DNA from: Pantoea sp.
Lineage (GTDB): Bacteria; Pseudomonadota; Gammaproteobacteria; Enterobacterales; Enterobacteriaceae
NCBI RefSeq assembly: GCF_028283705.1
Contig: NZ_JAPWKD010000020.1
Span: forward strand, 78,063 to 142,062
Length of the DNA: 64,000 nt
Direction of reading: 5' to 3'
Shown: in pieces, positions 1-8,884 of the stretch
Numbering within the stretch: position 1 is the first letter of the stretch
Layout: each line of letters begins with the position of its first letter
Notes under the pieces: generated by a model
What the model saw: only the letters and a program-made list of their open reading frames with translations
Told to the model about the DNA's origin: nothing
Databases searched by the model: none
Position numbers and translations under genes: made by a program

Positions 1-1
1 C

Positions 2-514
2 GGCAGCAATGGCAATGTGGGTGAAATCGGTCATATCCAGGTGGATCCACTCGGTGAGCGCTGCCACTGCGGTAACTTCGGTTGCCTCGAGACCATCGCC
101 GCCAATGGCGCGATTGAAAACCGGGTACGCCATCTGCTCAATCAGGGCTATCCCAGTTCGCTGACCCTTAATGACTGCCAGATGCCGCAAATCTGCCGGG
201 CCGCCAATCAGGGCGATGCGCTGGCGTGTGAGGTGATTGAATACGTTGGCCGCTATCTCGGTAAAGCGATAGCCATCGCTATTAACCTGTTTAATCCGCA
301 AAAAGTGGTGCTGGCGGGTGAAATCACCGACGCAGACAAGGTATTGTTTCCGGCAATTGAGGGCTGCATCAACACCCAGGCACTGAATGCGTTTCGTAAA
401 AATTTGCCTGTGGTACGCTCAGAACTCGATCATCGCTCGGCCATTGGCGCTTTTGCGCTGGCAAAACGCGCTATGCTGAATGGCATTCTGCTGCAACATC
501 TGCTGGAAGAGTAA
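2..514 (+). CDS. nagC: N-acetylglucosamine repressor NagC, C-terminal part
   Basis: This is the 3' part of a ROK-family transcription factor cut by the window edge; the reading frame is open from base 2. The ROK zinc motif is visible near the start (C-H-C-G-N-F-G-C-L-E, bases about 74-100), preceded by the GEIGH segment of the sugar-binding fold. The N-terminal helix-turn-helix lies outside the window. NagC represses aminosugar uptake and catabolism (nag, glmUS) and is released by N-acetylglucosamine 6-phosphate. nagD follows 39 bases downstream on the same strand, the usual end of the nagBACD operon. The name rests on both sequence and this context. Confidence 0.93.
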   Translation, partial: GSNGNVGEIGHIQVDPLGERCHCGNFGCLETIAANGAIENRVRHLLNQGYPSSLTLNDCQMPQICRAANQGDALACEVIEYVGRYLGKAIAIAINLFNPQKVVLAGEITDADKVLFPAIEGCINTQALNAFRKNLPVVRSELDHRSAIGAFALAKRAMLNGILLQHLLEE

Positions 515-553
515 CCGACGCCTGCCTGGAGCAGGCCAGACCGGATGCAATCT

Positions 554-1306
554 ATGACAATTAAAAGCGTAATTTGTGACATCGACGGCGTGTTGATGCA
601 CGACAACACCGCCGTTCCCGGCGCCCAGGAATTCCTGCAGCGCATCCTTGAAAAAAAGATGCCGCTGGTGGTGCTGACTAACTACCCATCGCAAACGGCG
701 AAAGATCTGGCTAACCGTTTCGCCTCCTCCGGTATCGAAGTGCCGGATTCGGTTTTTTACACCTCGGCGATGGCCACCGCCGACTTCCTGCGCCGTCAGG
801 AAGGCAAGAAAGCCTATGTGATTGGTGAAGGCGCGCTGATTCATGAGCTCTATAAAGCCGGTTTCACCATCACTGATATCAATCCTGATTTTGTTATCGT
901 TGGAGAAACCCGTTCCTTCAACTGGGACATGATGCATAAGGCGGCGTTTTTTGTCGCCAACGGTGCGCGCTTTATCGCGACCAACCCGGATACCCACGCG
1001 CGCAATTTTGTCCCGGCCTGTGGCGCGCTCTGTGCCGGTATCGAAAAAATCTCCGGTCGCAAACCGTTTTATGTGGGTAAACCCAGCCCCTACATCATGC
1101 GTGCCGCGCTGAACAAGATGCAGGCTCACTCCGAAGAAACGGTGATTGTCGGCGATAACCTGCGTACCGATATTCTCGCCGGTTTCCAGGCGGGTCTGGA
1201 AACCGTGCTGGTGTTATCAGGGGTCTCGACGCTCAGCGATATTGATGCCATGCCGTTCCGTCCGGACTGGATCTACCCTTCCGTCGCGGATATCGATTTA
1301 TTCTGA
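554..1306 (+). CDS. nagD: NagD ribonucleotide monophosphatase (HAD family)
   Basis: A 250-aa HAD-superfamily phosphatase, the same length as the E. coli protein. The nucleophile motif DIDGVL lies at the N terminus and the Mg-binding loop GDNLRTD near residue 200. NagD hydrolyses UMP and other nucleotide monophosphates; its benefit within the aminosugar operon is unclear. An in-frame ATG nine bases upstream (545) would add three residues; I chose 554 because MTIKSVICDIDG aligns with the known start. It is the last gene of the nag operon, followed by a weak hairpin and the asnB control region. Confidence 0.95.
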   Translation: MTIKSVICDIDGVLMHDNTAVPGAQEFLQRILEKKMPLVVLTNYPSQTAKDLANRFASSGIEVPDSVFYTSAMATADFLRRQEGKKAYVIGEGALIHELYKAGFTITDINPDFVIVGETRSFNWDMMHKAAFFVANGARFIATNPDTHARNFVPACGALCAGIEKISGRKPFYVGKPSPYIMRAALNKMQAHSEETVIVGDNLRTDILAGFQAGLETVLVLSGVSTLSDIDAMPFRPDWIYPSVADIDLF

Positions 1307-1329
1307 TTTTCACCATCACCTTCACTTAT

Positions 1330-1370
1330 GACCCGGCTGGCCCATCATCGCCGTCGGGTCTCTCTTTTCT
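1330..1370 (+). terminator. weak intrinsic terminator after nagD
   Basis: GACCCG (1330-1335) can pair with CGGGTC (1355-1360), with extra G-C pairing inside, followed by a T-rich run (TCTCTTTTCT). The stem is short, so termination is probably partial. Confidence 0.45.
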
Positions 1371-1622
1371 CCCTGAATCAGCCTCCTCCTTACGCTCACA
1401 AAACCAGCAAAAACACCAAACCATTAGATAACATCTAATAAAAACACTATTTCATTAGATGAAATTCAATTTTATTGCCATAGCAACATTCTTTTTATCA
1501 GCCAATCGTTAATTTGCTTGCATTACCACCATCAAATAGCGCATTTTCTTATACATCACGCAGCAATGCTGCCGGACAAACGGTGAAATAACATCCCCAC
1601 AGGGTGAGATCAGGAGTCAGTT
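1371..1622. promoter_or_regulatory. asnB upstream control region with palindrome
   Basis: This A+T-rich gap precedes asnB. It contains a perfect inverted repeat ATTAGAT-AAC-ATCTAAT (1423-1439) and a further ATTAGAT half-site at 1454-1460, 31 bases (about three helical turns) from the first, as expected of an operator. A clear AGGAG ribosome site lies at 1612-1616 before the ATG at 1623. I could not settle on a convincing -35/-10 pair. Confidence 0.4.
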
Positions 1623-3290
1623 ATGTGTTCGATTTTTGGTGTGCTGGATCTGAAAAGCGATCCAATTGAATTGCGCAAGAAAGCGCTGGAATGTTCCCGT
1701 CTGATGCGCCATCGCGGCCCGGACTGGTCAGGCGTTTACGCCGATGACAAAGCCATTCTGGCGCATGAGCGCCTGTCGATTGTTGACGTTAACAACGGTG
1801 CACAGCCGCTGTACAACGCCGACCATACCCACGTACTGGCCGTTAACGGTGAAATCTACAACCATCAGGCACTGCGCGCAGAGCTGAGCGACCGCTACCA
1901 GTTCCAGACCGGCTCTGACTGTGAAGTGATCCTTGCGCTGTATCAGGAAAAAGGCGTTGATTTCCTTGACGATCTTGAAGGCATGTTCGCCTTCATTCTG
2001 TGGGACAGCGTGAAGCAGCAATATCTGATTGGCCGCGACCATATCGGCATCATCCCGTTGTATATGGGCAACGATGAACACGGCAACCTTTATGTTGCTT
2101 CAGAAATGAAAGCGCTGGTGCCGGTGTGCCGTTCCATCAAAGAATTCCCGCCGGGAAGTTACCTCTCCAGCACCGATGGCGAAATCCGTCGTTACTGGCA
2201 GCGTGACTGGATGGACTACAAAAGCGTTGAGCACAACGAGACTGATGCCGCTGGCCTGAAAGCCGCGCTGGAAGAATCCGTAAAAAGCCACCTGATGTCA
2301 GATGTGCCTTATGGCGTGCTGCTGTCTGGCGGCCTTGATTCCTCCATCATTTCTGCTGTGACCAAACGCTTTGCAGCAAAACGTGTTGAAGATCATGACA
2401 AAAGCGACGCCTGGTGGCCGCAGCTGCACTCGTTTGCCGTAGGTCTGGAAGGATCGCCGGATCTGAAAGCCGCCAAATCTGTTGCTGATCATCTCGGTAC
2501 TGTGCACCACGAAATTCACTTCACCGTGCAGGAAGGTCTGGATGCCATCCGCGATGTGATTTACCACATCGAAACCTATGATGTGACCACCATCCGTGCT
2601 TCAACGCCGATGTATCTGATGTCGCGTAAAATCAAAGCGATGGGCATCAAGATGGTGCTGTCTGGTGAAGGTGCTGATGAAGTGTTTGGTGGCTATCTGT
2701 ACTTCCATAAAGCGCCGAACGCCAAAGAGTTCCACGAAGAAAACGTGCGTAAACTGCTGGCCCTGCATATGTATGACTGTGCTCGTGCCAACAAAGCGAT
2801 GTCTGCCTGGGGTGTGGAAGCGCGTGTGCCGTTCCTCGACAAGAAATTCCTTGATGTCGCCATGCGTATCAACCCGGAAGATAAAATGTGTGGCAGCAAC
2901 GGCAAGATGGAAAAACACATCCTGCGTGAATGCTTCTCCTCTTATCTGCCGGAAAGCGTCGCCTGGCGTCAGAAAGAGCAGTTCTCTGACGGCGTGGGTT
3001 ACAGCTGGATCGATACGCTGAAAGAAGTGGCGGCAAAACAGGTTAGCGAGCAGCAACTGGCGACGGCGCACTTCCGCTTCCCGTACAACACGCCGAACTC
3101 GAAAGAAGCGTATTTGTATCGCGAGATTTTTGAGGAGCTGTTCCCGCTGCCAAGCGCGGCCGAATGCGTACCGGGTGGCCCGTCAGTGGCCTGTTCTTCC
3201 GCGAAAGCGATTGAATGGGATGAAGCGTTCAAATCAATGGACGATCCATCAGGTCGTGCGGTAGGTGTGCATCAGTCAGCCTATAAATAA
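1623..3290 (+). CDS. asnB: asparagine synthetase B (glutamine-hydrolysing)
   Basis: A 555-aa cytoplasmic enzyme making asparagine from aspartate, ATP and glutamine. The start MCSIFGV exposes Cys2, the glutaminase nucleophile, after Met removal. The N-terminal glutaminase half carries RHRGPDWSG and NGEIYNH, and the synthetase half has the ATP-pyrophosphatase loop LLSGGLDSS near residue 235 and SGEGADEVFGGY near residue 350. Length and sequence match E. coli AsnB (554 aa). It is monocistronic: its own leader upstream and a strong terminator just downstream separate it from nagD and the tRNA cluster. Confidence 0.97.
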   Translation: MCSIFGVLDLKSDPIELRKKALECSRLMRHRGPDWSGVYADDKAILAHERLSIVDVNNGAQPLYNADHTHVLAVNGEIYNHQALRAELSDRYQFQTGSDCEVILALYQEKGVDFLDDLEGMFAFILWDSVKQQYLIGRDHIGIIPLYMGNDEHGNLYVASEMKALVPVCRSIKEFPPGSYLSSTDGEIRRYWQRDWMDYKSVEHNETDAAGLKAALEESVKSHLMSDVPYGVLLSGGLDSSIISAVTKRFAAKRVEDHDKSDAWWPQLHSFAVGLEGSPDLKAAKSVADHLGTVHHEIHFTVQEGLDAIRDVIYHIETYDVTTIRASTPMYLMSRKIKAMGIKMVLSGEGADEVFGGYLYFHKAPNAKEFHEENVRKLLALHMYDCARANKAMSAWGVEARVPFLDKKFLDVAMRINPEDKMCGSNGKMEKHILRECFSSYLPESVAWRQKEQFSDGVGYSWIDTLKEVAAKQVSEQQLATAHFRFPYNTPNSKEAYLYREIFEELFPLPSAAECVPGGPSVACSSAKAIEWDEAFKSMDDPSGRAVGVHQSAYK

Positions 3291-3307
3291 GGTTTTTGAC
3301 CTGGTGC

Positions 3308-3337
3308 AAAAGGGGTCTGAAAAGGCCCCTTTTTTTT
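3308..3337 (+). terminator. intrinsic terminator of asnB
   Basis: AAAAGGGG (3308-3315) pairs with CCCCTTTT (3326-3333) and runs into an eight-T tract, 18 bases after the asnB stop. Confidence 0.85.
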
Positions 3338-3438
3338 GTAATTGCGTTGTAAGCGATCGAAAATTGCCGAATAAATCATCAGCCTGGTTATAAGCCAGAC
3401 AAACAGGCGCGTTAAGGCAAAAATCGGTAAAAAATTTG

Positions 3439-3467
3439 TTGACGCTACAAAGCTCAATACGCATAAT
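3439..3467 (+). promoter_or_regulatory. sigma-70 promoter of the tRNA operon
   Basis: TTGACG (3439-3444) and CATAAT (3462-3467) are separated by 17 bases. The following GCGCCCCGC is a G+C-rich discriminator typical of stringently controlled stable-RNA promoters. The first tRNA begins about 35 bases after the expected start point. Confidence 0.8.
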
Positions 3468-3507
3468 GCGCCCCGCAACGCCGATGAAGGTAACGCGAAA
3501 AAAAGAT

Positions 3508-3584
3508 GGCTACGTAGCTCAGCTGGTTAGAGCACAGCACTCATAATGCTGGGGTCACAGGTTCGATTCCCGTCGTAGCCACCA
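3508..3584 (+). tRNA. metT: tRNA-Met(CAT), elongator
   Basis: A 77-nt tRNA with encoded CCA. The acceptor stem GGCTACG/CGTAGCC, D-loop CAGCTGGTTAGAGC, anticodon loop CTCATAA (CAT) and T-arm GGTTCGATTCC are all visible. It is first in a seven-tRNA transcript matching E. coli metT-leuW-glnUW-metU-glnVX, and it is identical to the second Met copy at 3914-3990. Confidence 0.97.
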
Positions 3585-3592
3585 TCTTTTTT

Positions 3593-3677
3593 GCGGGAGT
3601 GGCGAAATTGGTAGACGCACCAGATTTAGGTTCTGGCGCCGCAAGGTGTGCGAGTTCAAGTCTCGCCTCCCGCACCA
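3593..3677 (+). tRNA. leuW: tRNA-Leu(TAG)
   Basis: An 85-nt class II tRNA with a variable arm (GCGCCGCAAGGTGT region), acceptor stem GCGGGAG/CTCCCGC, anticodon loop TTTAGGT (TAG) and encoded CCA. It begins eight bases after tRNA-Met. Confidence 0.97.
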
Positions 3678-3698
3678 TTTCAGTCTTCGGCAGCCGGA

Positions 3699-3773
3699 TG
3701 GGGTATCGCCAAGCGGTAAGGCACCGGTTTTTGATACCGGCATTCCCTGGTTCGAATCCAGGTACCCCAGCCA
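3699..3773 (+). tRNA. glnU: tRNA-Gln(TTG), first copy
   Basis: A 75-nt tRNA with acceptor stem TGGGGTA/TACCCCA, anticodon stem CCGGT/ACCGG around loop TTTTGAT (anticodon TTG), T-arm and encoded CCA. The next copy differs only in one acceptor-stem base pair. Confidence 0.97.
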
Positions 3774-3807
3774 ATCCGATGCACTCTCGTGGATACGAGT
3801 CGAATAT

Positions 3808-3882
3808 TGGGATATCGCCAAGCGGTAAGGCACCGGTTTTTGATACCGGCATTCCCTGGTTCGAATCCAGGTATCCCAGCCA
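3808..3882 (+). tRNA. glnW: tRNA-Gln(TTG), second copy
   Basis: A 75-nt tRNA, nearly identical to the copy at 3699-3773. The acceptor-stem change is compensated on both sides (TGGGATA with TATCCCA), so folding is kept. Anticodon TTG, encoded CCA. Confidence 0.96.
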
Positions 3883-3913
3883 TCGTCGGATGTGATGTGA
3901 AGCAGTACAATTT

Positions 3914-3990
3914 GGCTACGTAGCTCAGCTGGTTAGAGCACAGCACTCATAATGCTGGGGTCACAGGTTCGATTCCCGTCGTAGCCACCA
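3914..3990 (+). tRNA. metU: tRNA-Met(CAT), elongator, second copy
   Basis: A 77-nt exact duplicate of the tRNA at 3508-3584, including CCA. Its place between Gln(TTG) and Gln(CTG) copies matches metU in the E. coli array. Confidence 0.97.
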
Positions 3991-3996
3991 TATTAT

Positions 3997-4071
3997 TGGG
4001 GTGTCGCCAAGCGGTAAGGCAGTGGATTCTGATTCCACCATTCCGGGGTTCGAATCCCTGCACCCCAGCCA
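3997..4071 (+). tRNA. glnV: tRNA-Gln(CTG), first copy
   Basis: A 75-nt tRNA with acceptor stem TGGGGTG/CACCCCA and anticodon loop TTCTGAT (CTG). Its anticodon stem is GTGGA/TCCAC, whereas the neighbouring CTG copy has CCGGA/TCCGG, so the two isoacceptors are not identical. Confidence 0.96.
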
Positions 4072-4100
4072 TACAAAAGACAATTTGAATTAACACCTAT

Positions 4101-4175
4101 TGGGGTGTCGCCAAGCGGTAAGGCACCGGATTCTGATTCCGGCATTCCGGGGTTCGAATCCCTGCACCCCAGCCA
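4101..4175 (+). tRNA. glnX: tRNA-Gln(CTG), second copy
   Basis: A 75-nt tRNA with anticodon CTG, the last of the array. Its anticodon stem CCGGA/TCCGG resembles that of the Gln(TTG) copies rather than the preceding CTG copy, suggesting gene conversion within the array. Confidence 0.96.
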
Positions 4176-4181
4176 AATTGC

Positions 4182-4218
4182 ACAACAAAGCCCGCTTTTG
4201 CGGGCTTTGTTGTTTTCT
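4182..4218 (+). terminator. terminator of the tRNA operon
   Basis: ACAACAAAGCCCGC (4182-4195) pairs perfectly with GCGGGCTTTGTTGT (4200-4213) around a short TTTT loop, followed by TTTC. The stem is unusually long (14 bp). Confidence 0.85.
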
Positions 4219-4300
4219 GTGTTTGCTTATTTCGTCAGCCAGGAGCGCATAAATACGCTCCCTACATTCAGCGTAGTGTCGGCATTAATGCCGACCAGGA

Positions 4301-5473
4301 TTACAGGCCCAACGCGTAACGCAGCACCTGACGCTTCAGTACCCCCGCATGCTCCGCTGCGATCAGCCCCAGATTACGAGCAAAACGCAGTGGCGGTAAT
4401 TTATTGCTGAAGGCGAAGTAGAACAGGTCCATCCCACCCTGCATCAGCAAATTGTCTTTACGGCGCTGGCGATGATAACGCTGCAACACCGCCAGAGATG
4501 ACCACAGTGCTGCCTGACTCCGCGCCTCTAGCAGTGTATCCAGCAACGCTTCGACATCACGGTAACCGAGATTGACGCCCTGCCCGGCCAGCGGATTGAT
4601 AGTATGTGCCGCATCCCCCACCAGCGCCAATCCGGCGGTGACATAGCGCGTGGCGTGACGACGCACCAGCGGAAACGATGCGGCCGCTGTTACCTGAAAC
4701 CGTCCGACACGCGCCGGGAAGTGAGCATGAATTTCTTTCTCCAGCTGGGGCAACGGCATGCTCTGCAACTGACGAATGCGTGAGGGAGCGTCATACCACA
4801 CCAGCGAGGCATGACGGTCAAACAACGGCAGAAATGCGCGCGGCCCCTCTGGCGTGAACTGCTGCCAGGTGGCGTCTCCCGCTTCATGCTCGCATTCCAC
4901 ACTGATCAGCATGCAGGATTGCGCGTAGTTCCAGCCATGCACGCCAATGCCCGCCAGCTGACGTACGCGCGAATTGGCACCATCGGCCCCCACTACCAGC
5001 CGGGCATCCAGCGTGGTGCCGTTATCCAGCTGGACATGCCAGCCACCACTGTGTGGCAACAGATTTTCCAGCGTGGCTGGGGAGCACAACGTCACCCCAT
5101 CTTCCTGCATTTTTTCCCACAACGCGCGTTGCAACACGCTATTTTCCACCATATAACCCAGCTCGGGCAGCCCAAGTGAGGCCGCATCAAAGGTGACGTG
5201 CGCGGTTTGCCACTCCCAGGTTTCAAGCTTGCGGTAAGGTGTACAGCGCATCGCCTGCACACGTGGCCAGACATTCAGCTGCCTGAGCAACGCTACCGAG
5301 GACGCGCCGATGGCTGAAACACGCACATCGGGTGCATGCGCCGCATCAAAAGGCGCAGGTTCGGCACGTTCGACAACCGCCACCCGAAACTTTTGCTGCG
5401 CCAGGCCGCAGGCCAGCGCCGCGCCGACCATACCGCCACCAATCACCACCACATCAAAATGTGAATCCTGCAT
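4301..5473 (-). CDS. ubiF: 3-demethoxyubiquinol 3-hydroxylase UbiF
   Basis: A 390-aa FAD-dependent monooxygenase of the UbiH/UbiF/VisC family, adding a ring hydroxyl late in ubiquinone synthesis. The FAD-binding GGGMVGAALA lies at residues about 12-21, and the second flavin motif GDAAHTINPLAGQG lies near residue 285. Assignment to UbiF rather than UbiH or UbiI rests on its position between the Gln tRNAs and divergent miaB, as in E. coli, and on the MVENSVLQRALW segment. No gene overlaps it; the 162-base gap to miaB holds both promoters. Confidence 0.94.
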   Translation of the reverse strand: MQDSHFDVVVIGGGMVGAALACGLAQQKFRVAVVERAEPAPFDAAHAPDVRVSAIGASSVALLRQLNVWPRVQAMRCTPYRKLETWEWQTAHVTFDAASLGLPELGYMVENSVLQRALWEKMQEDGVTLCSPATLENLLPHSGGWHVQLDNGTTLDARLVVGADGANSRVRQLAGIGVHGWNYAQSCMLISVECEHEAGDATWQQFTPEGPRAFLPLFDRHASLVWYDAPSRIRQLQSMPLPQLEKEIHAHFPARVGRFQVTAAASFPLVRRHATRYVTAGLALVGDAAHTINPLAGQGVNLGYRDVEALLDTLLEARSQAALWSSLAVLQRYHRQRRKDNLLMQGGMDLFYFAFSNKLPPLRFARNLGLIAAEHAGVLKRQVLRYALGL

Positions 5474-5635
5474 TGCCTGTTCTCCCTCTTCTTACCGCAG
5501 CGTTCATTCTGCGAAGTGTACCGGAAATTCACGCCACAAACAGAAAAGCCCTTACCCTTATACTGGTCACAACAGCAGCAAAGCATTACAATACGCGCCC
5601 AGCACTTACCTGCACTGAATTGAATGGCTAGTCCG

Positions 5636-7060
5636 ATGACCAAAAAACTGCATATCAAAACCTGGGGCTGTCAGATGAATGAGTATGATTCATCAAAGAT
5701 GGCTGACCTGCTGAACAGCACCCACGGCTACACCCTGACTGAGGAAGCCGAAGAGGCAGATATTCTGCTGCTCAACACCTGCTCGATCCGTGAGAAGGCG
5801 CAGGAGAAGGTTTTCCATCAGTTAGGACGCTGGAAAAAGCTGAAAGATCATAATCCCGACCTGATCATTGGCGTCGGTGGCTGCGTCGCTTCACAGGAAG
5901 GCGATCATATTCGCCAGCGTGCGCCCTGCGTTGATATCGTGTTTGGTCCGCAAACGCTGCACCGCCTGCCCGAAATGATTAACACGGTGCGTGGCAGCAA
6001 AAGCCCGATTGTTGACATCAGCTTCCCGGAAATCGAGAAATTTGACCGTCTGCCGGAACCGCGCGCAGAAGGCCCAACCGCATTCGTTTCCATCATGGAA
6101 GGCTGTAACAAATACTGTACCTTCTGCGTGGTGCCTTACACCCGTGGCGAAGAAGTCAGCCGTCCGAGTGACGATATCCTGCTGGAGATTGCACAGTTAG
6201 CCGCGCAGGGTGTACGCGAAGTTAACCTGCTGGGCCAGAACGTAAACGCCTATCGCGGCGCAACCTTTGACGGCGATATCTGCACCTTTGCCGAGCTGCT
6301 GCGTCTGGTGGCGGCTATCGATGGCATCGACCGCATCCGTTTTACCACCAGCCACCCGATTGAATTCACGGATGACATCATTGATGTTTACCGTGATACG
6401 CCGGAGCTGGTCAGCTTCCTGCATTTGCCGGTACAGAGCGGTGCTGACCGCATCCTGACGCTGATGAAGCGTGCGCACACCGCCCTGGAATACAAAGCGA
6501 TCATCCGTAAGCTGCGCGTTGCGCGTCCGGATATTGAGATCAGTTCTGATTTCATCATCGGCTTCCCGGGTGAAACTCAGCAGGATTTCGAGCAGACCAT
6601 GAAACTGATTGGCGATGTCAATTTCGACATGAGCTTCAGCTTTATCTACTCCGCTCGCCCTGGCACGCCAGCGGCAGACCTGCCAGATGATGTGTCGGAA
6701 GACGAGAAGAAACAGCGCCTCTACATCCTGCAGGACCGTATTAACCAACAGGCAATGGCGATCAGCCGCCGTATGCTCGGCAGCGTACAGCGTATTCTGG
6801 TGGAAGGCACCTCACGTAAAAACGTGATGGAGCTGTCTGGCCGTACTGCCAACAACCGCGTGGTGAACTTCGAAGGTTCTGTCGCGATGATTGGTAAGTT
6901 TGTTGACGTCGAAATCGTTGATGTCTATACCAACTCGCTGCGTGGCAAAGTGGTCCGTACTGAAGACGAGATGGGTCTGCGTGTGGTGGAAAGCCCGGCT
7001 TCGGTCATTGCGCGCACGCGTAAAGAAAACGAAATCGGCGTCGGTCTTTTCCAGCCTTGA
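5636..7060 (+). CDS. miaB: tRNA-2-methylthio-N6-dimethylallyladenosine synthase MiaB
   Basis: A 474-aa radical-SAM methylthiotransferase that adds a methylthio group to i6A37 in tRNAs reading UNN codons. The N-terminal UPF0004 domain has its three cluster cysteines (GCQMNE, NTCSIRE, GGCVASQ); the radical-SAM motif CNKYCTFC lies near residue 157; a C-terminal TRAM domain follows. An in-frame ATG at 5624 would add four residues; I took 5636 because [12 protein letters not shown] matches the known start. Neither has a strong ribosome site. It heads the stretch leading to ybeZYX-lnt. Confidence 0.96.
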   Translation: MTKKLHIKTWGCQMNEYDSSKMADLLNSTHGYTLTEEAEEADILLLNTCSIREKAQEKVFHQLGRWKKLKDHNPDLIIGVGGCVASQEGDHIRQRAPCVDIVFGPQTLHRLPEMINTVRGSKSPIVDISFPEIEKFDRLPEPRAEGPTAFVSIMEGCNKYCTFCVVPYTRGEEVSRPSDDILLEIAQLAAQGVREVNLLGQNVNAYRGATFDGDICTFAELLRLVAAIDGIDRIRFTTSHPIEFTDDIIDVYRDTPELVSFLHLPVQSGADRILTLMKRAHTALEYKAIIRKLRVARPDIEISSDFIIGFPGETQQDFEQTMKLIGDVNFDMSFSFIYSARPGTPAADLPDDVSEDEKKQRLYILQDRINQQAMAISRRMLGSVQRILVEGTSRKNVMELSGRTANNRVVNFEGSVAMIGKFVDVEIVDVYTNSLRGKVVRTEDEMGLRVVESPASVIARTRKENEIGVGLFQP

Positions 7061-7075
7061 AACCCCGACCTTTGA

Positions 7076-7107
7076 GCGACAGCGCACAAAACGCTGTCGC
7101 CTGTTTC
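7076..7107 (+). terminator. hairpin after miaB
   Basis: GCGACAGCG (7076-7084) pairs perfectly with CGCTGTCGC (7092-7100) and is followed by CTGTTT. It may terminate miaB transcripts partially before ybeZ. Confidence 0.6.
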
Positions 7108-7267
7108 CCCAGGCAGCACTTGCATTCTGACGGTGCTGCCCAAATATTTCCCCTGATGCTTGCGCCCAGGCGTGACCCCATAAATAATTCCGTAATGATG
7201 CGTATGGCCTGCTGCCGCGTGTCGGATACATTTTTTCAACTGGCCCTGAGTGACCCAAAGGATTCAT

Positions 7268-8332
7268 TTGAATATCGAAACTCGTGAAATCGCCCTTGAA
7301 CCGGTAGATAACCGCCGCCTGCTCAGCCTGTGCGGCCCGTTTGATGACAATGTGAAACAGCTGGAACGGCGTCTGGGGATCGAAATCAACCGCCGTGATA
7401 ACCAGTTTAAACTGGTTGGCCGCACCCTGTGCGTCAACGCAGCGGCAGATATTCTGCGCACGCTGTATGTCGATACGGCACCGGTGCGTGGCCAGATTCA
7501 GGATATCGAGCCAGAGCAAATCCATTTAGCGATTAAAGAAAGCCGCGTACTGGAACAAACCGCTGAAAGCGTACCGGAGTTCGGTAAAGCGGTGAATATC
7601 AAGACCAAGCGTGGTGTGATTAAACCCCGCACGCCGAACCAGGCACAGTACATCGCCAATATTCTCGATCACGACATCACCTTCGGTATCGGCCCGGCGG
7701 GTACCGGTAAAACTTATCTGGCGGTGGCTGCTGCGGTCGATGCCCTTGAACGCCAGGAAATCCGCCGTATTCTGCTGACGCGTCCTGCAGTTGAAGCCGG
7801 GGAGAAACTCGGTTTCCTGCCAGGCGATCTCAGCCAGAAGGTCGATCCCTATCTGCGCCCGCTGTATGACGCGCTGTTCGAGATGCTCGGATTTGAGCGG
7901 GTTGAGAAACTGATGGAGCGCAACGTGATCGAGGTTGCCCCTCTGGCCTATATGCGTGGTCGTACACTGAATGATGCTTTCATCATCCTGGATGAAAGCC
8001 AGAACACCACCATCGAACAGATGAAGATGTTCCTGACGCGTATTGGTTTTAACTCAAAAGCCGTCATTACCGGTGATGTCACGCAGATTGACCTGCCGCG
8101 ACACACTAAATCTGGCCTGCGCCATGCGATTGAAGTGTTGTCGGAAGTGGATGAGTTAAGCTTTAACTTCTTCCACAGCGAAGACGTGGTACGCCATCCG
8201 GTGGTGGCTCGCATCGTTATCGCCTATGAAGCCTGGGAAGAAGCTGACCAGAAACGCCGTGACAAACAGGCAGAGGAGCGCAAACGTGAAGCGCTCGCCG
8301 CCACCCAACCCAGCCCGCAGGAGCCTTCATGA
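7268..8332 (+). CDS. ybeZ: PhoH-like ATPase YbeZ
   Basis: A 354-aa cytoplasmic PhoH-family P-loop ATPase, thought to work with the endoribonuclease YbeY in rRNA handling. Walker [12 protein letters not shown] lies near residue 140 and Walker [11 protein letters not shown] near residue 240. I chose the TTG at 7268, which has AAGG eight bases upstream and gives the family N terminus MNIETREI; a GTG at 7250 would add six residues. The end overlaps ybeY by four bases (ATGA), indicating coupled translation. The C terminus is charged and low in complexity. Confidence 0.93.
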   Translation: MNIETREIALEPVDNRRLLSLCGPFDDNVKQLERRLGIEINRRDNQFKLVGRTLCVNAAADILRTLYVDTAPVRGQIQDIEPEQIHLAIKESRVLEQTAESVPEFGKAVNIKTKRGVIKPRTPNQAQYIANILDHDITFGIGPAGTGKTYLAVAAAVDALERQEIRRILLTRPAVEAGEKLGFLPGDLSQKVDPYLRPLYDALFEMLGFERVEKLMERNVIEVAPLAYMRGRTLNDAFIILDESQNTTIEQMKMFLTRIGFNSKAVITGDVTQIDLPRHTKSGLRHAIEVLSEVDELSFNFFHSEDVVRHPVVARIVIAYEAWEEADQKRRDKQAEERKREALAATQPSPQEPS

Positions 8333-8802
8333 GCGCGGTAATTCTTGATTTACAACTGGCGTGTGCCGAAAGCCAGGGATTGCCCGACGAAGCCGCTTTC
8401 CAGCGCTGGCTGGAAGCGGCAGTCACGCCTTTTCAGCCGGAAAGCGAAGTCACCATTCGTCTGGTTGATGAAGCAGAAAGCCATGAACTCAATCTGACGT
8501 ATCGTGGTAAAGACAAGCCCACTAACGTGCTGTCTTTTCCTTTCGAAGCTCCTCCGGGCATCGAACTGCCGCTGCTTGGCGATCTGATTATTTGTCGTCA
8601 GGTGGTGGAAGCGGAAGCCGCAGAGCAAGGGAAAACCGTGGAAGCCCACTGGGCGCATATGGTGGTCCACGGTACGCTGCATCTGCTGGGCTATGACCAT
8701 ATCGAAGATGACGAAGCCGAAGAAATGGAAGCACTGGAGACCGAGATAATGCTTGCCCTTGGTTATCCGGACCCGTACATTTCGGAGAAAGAAGACGCCT
8801 GA
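8329..8802 (+). CDS. ybeY: endoribonuclease / rRNA maturation factor YbeY
   Basis: A 157-aa zinc metalloenzyme required for 16S rRNA 3' maturation and 70S quality control. The signature [11 protein letters not shown], supplying the three zinc-binding histidines, lies near residues 114-124. The start overlaps the ybeZ stop by four bases, tying the two products stoichiometrically. Confidence 0.96.
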   Translation: MSAVILDLQLACAESQGLPDEAAFQRWLEAAVTPFQPESEVTIRLVDEAESHELNLTYRGKDKPTNVLSFPFEAPPGIELPLLGDLIICRQVVEAEAAEQGKTVEAHWAHMVVHGTLHLLGYDHIEDDEAEEMEALETEIMLALGYPDPYISEKEDA

Positions 8803-8824
8803 GCCCCTGGCTCAGGTATTTACG

Positions 8825-8852
8825 CTGCTGGCGCGGATGCCAGCAGTTTCCT
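8825..8852 (+). terminator. hairpin between ybeY and ybeX
   Basis: CTGCTGGC (8825-8832) pairs with GCCAGCAG (8839-8846) and is followed by TTTCCTT. With a broken T tract it may be only a partial terminator or a processing site inside the operon. Confidence 0.4.
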
Positions 8853-8884
8853 TCCCTCACCAGAGAGAACTTAATAAAAACGCC

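Noticed and set aside
1371..1622. NagC operator before asnB
   Set aside because: The palindrome present does not match the NagC consensus I know.
3541..3946. Several overlapping frames of 60-103 codons on both strands
   Set aside because: They are translations of tRNA genes and spacers; the repeated peptide motifs only reflect repeated tRNA sequence.
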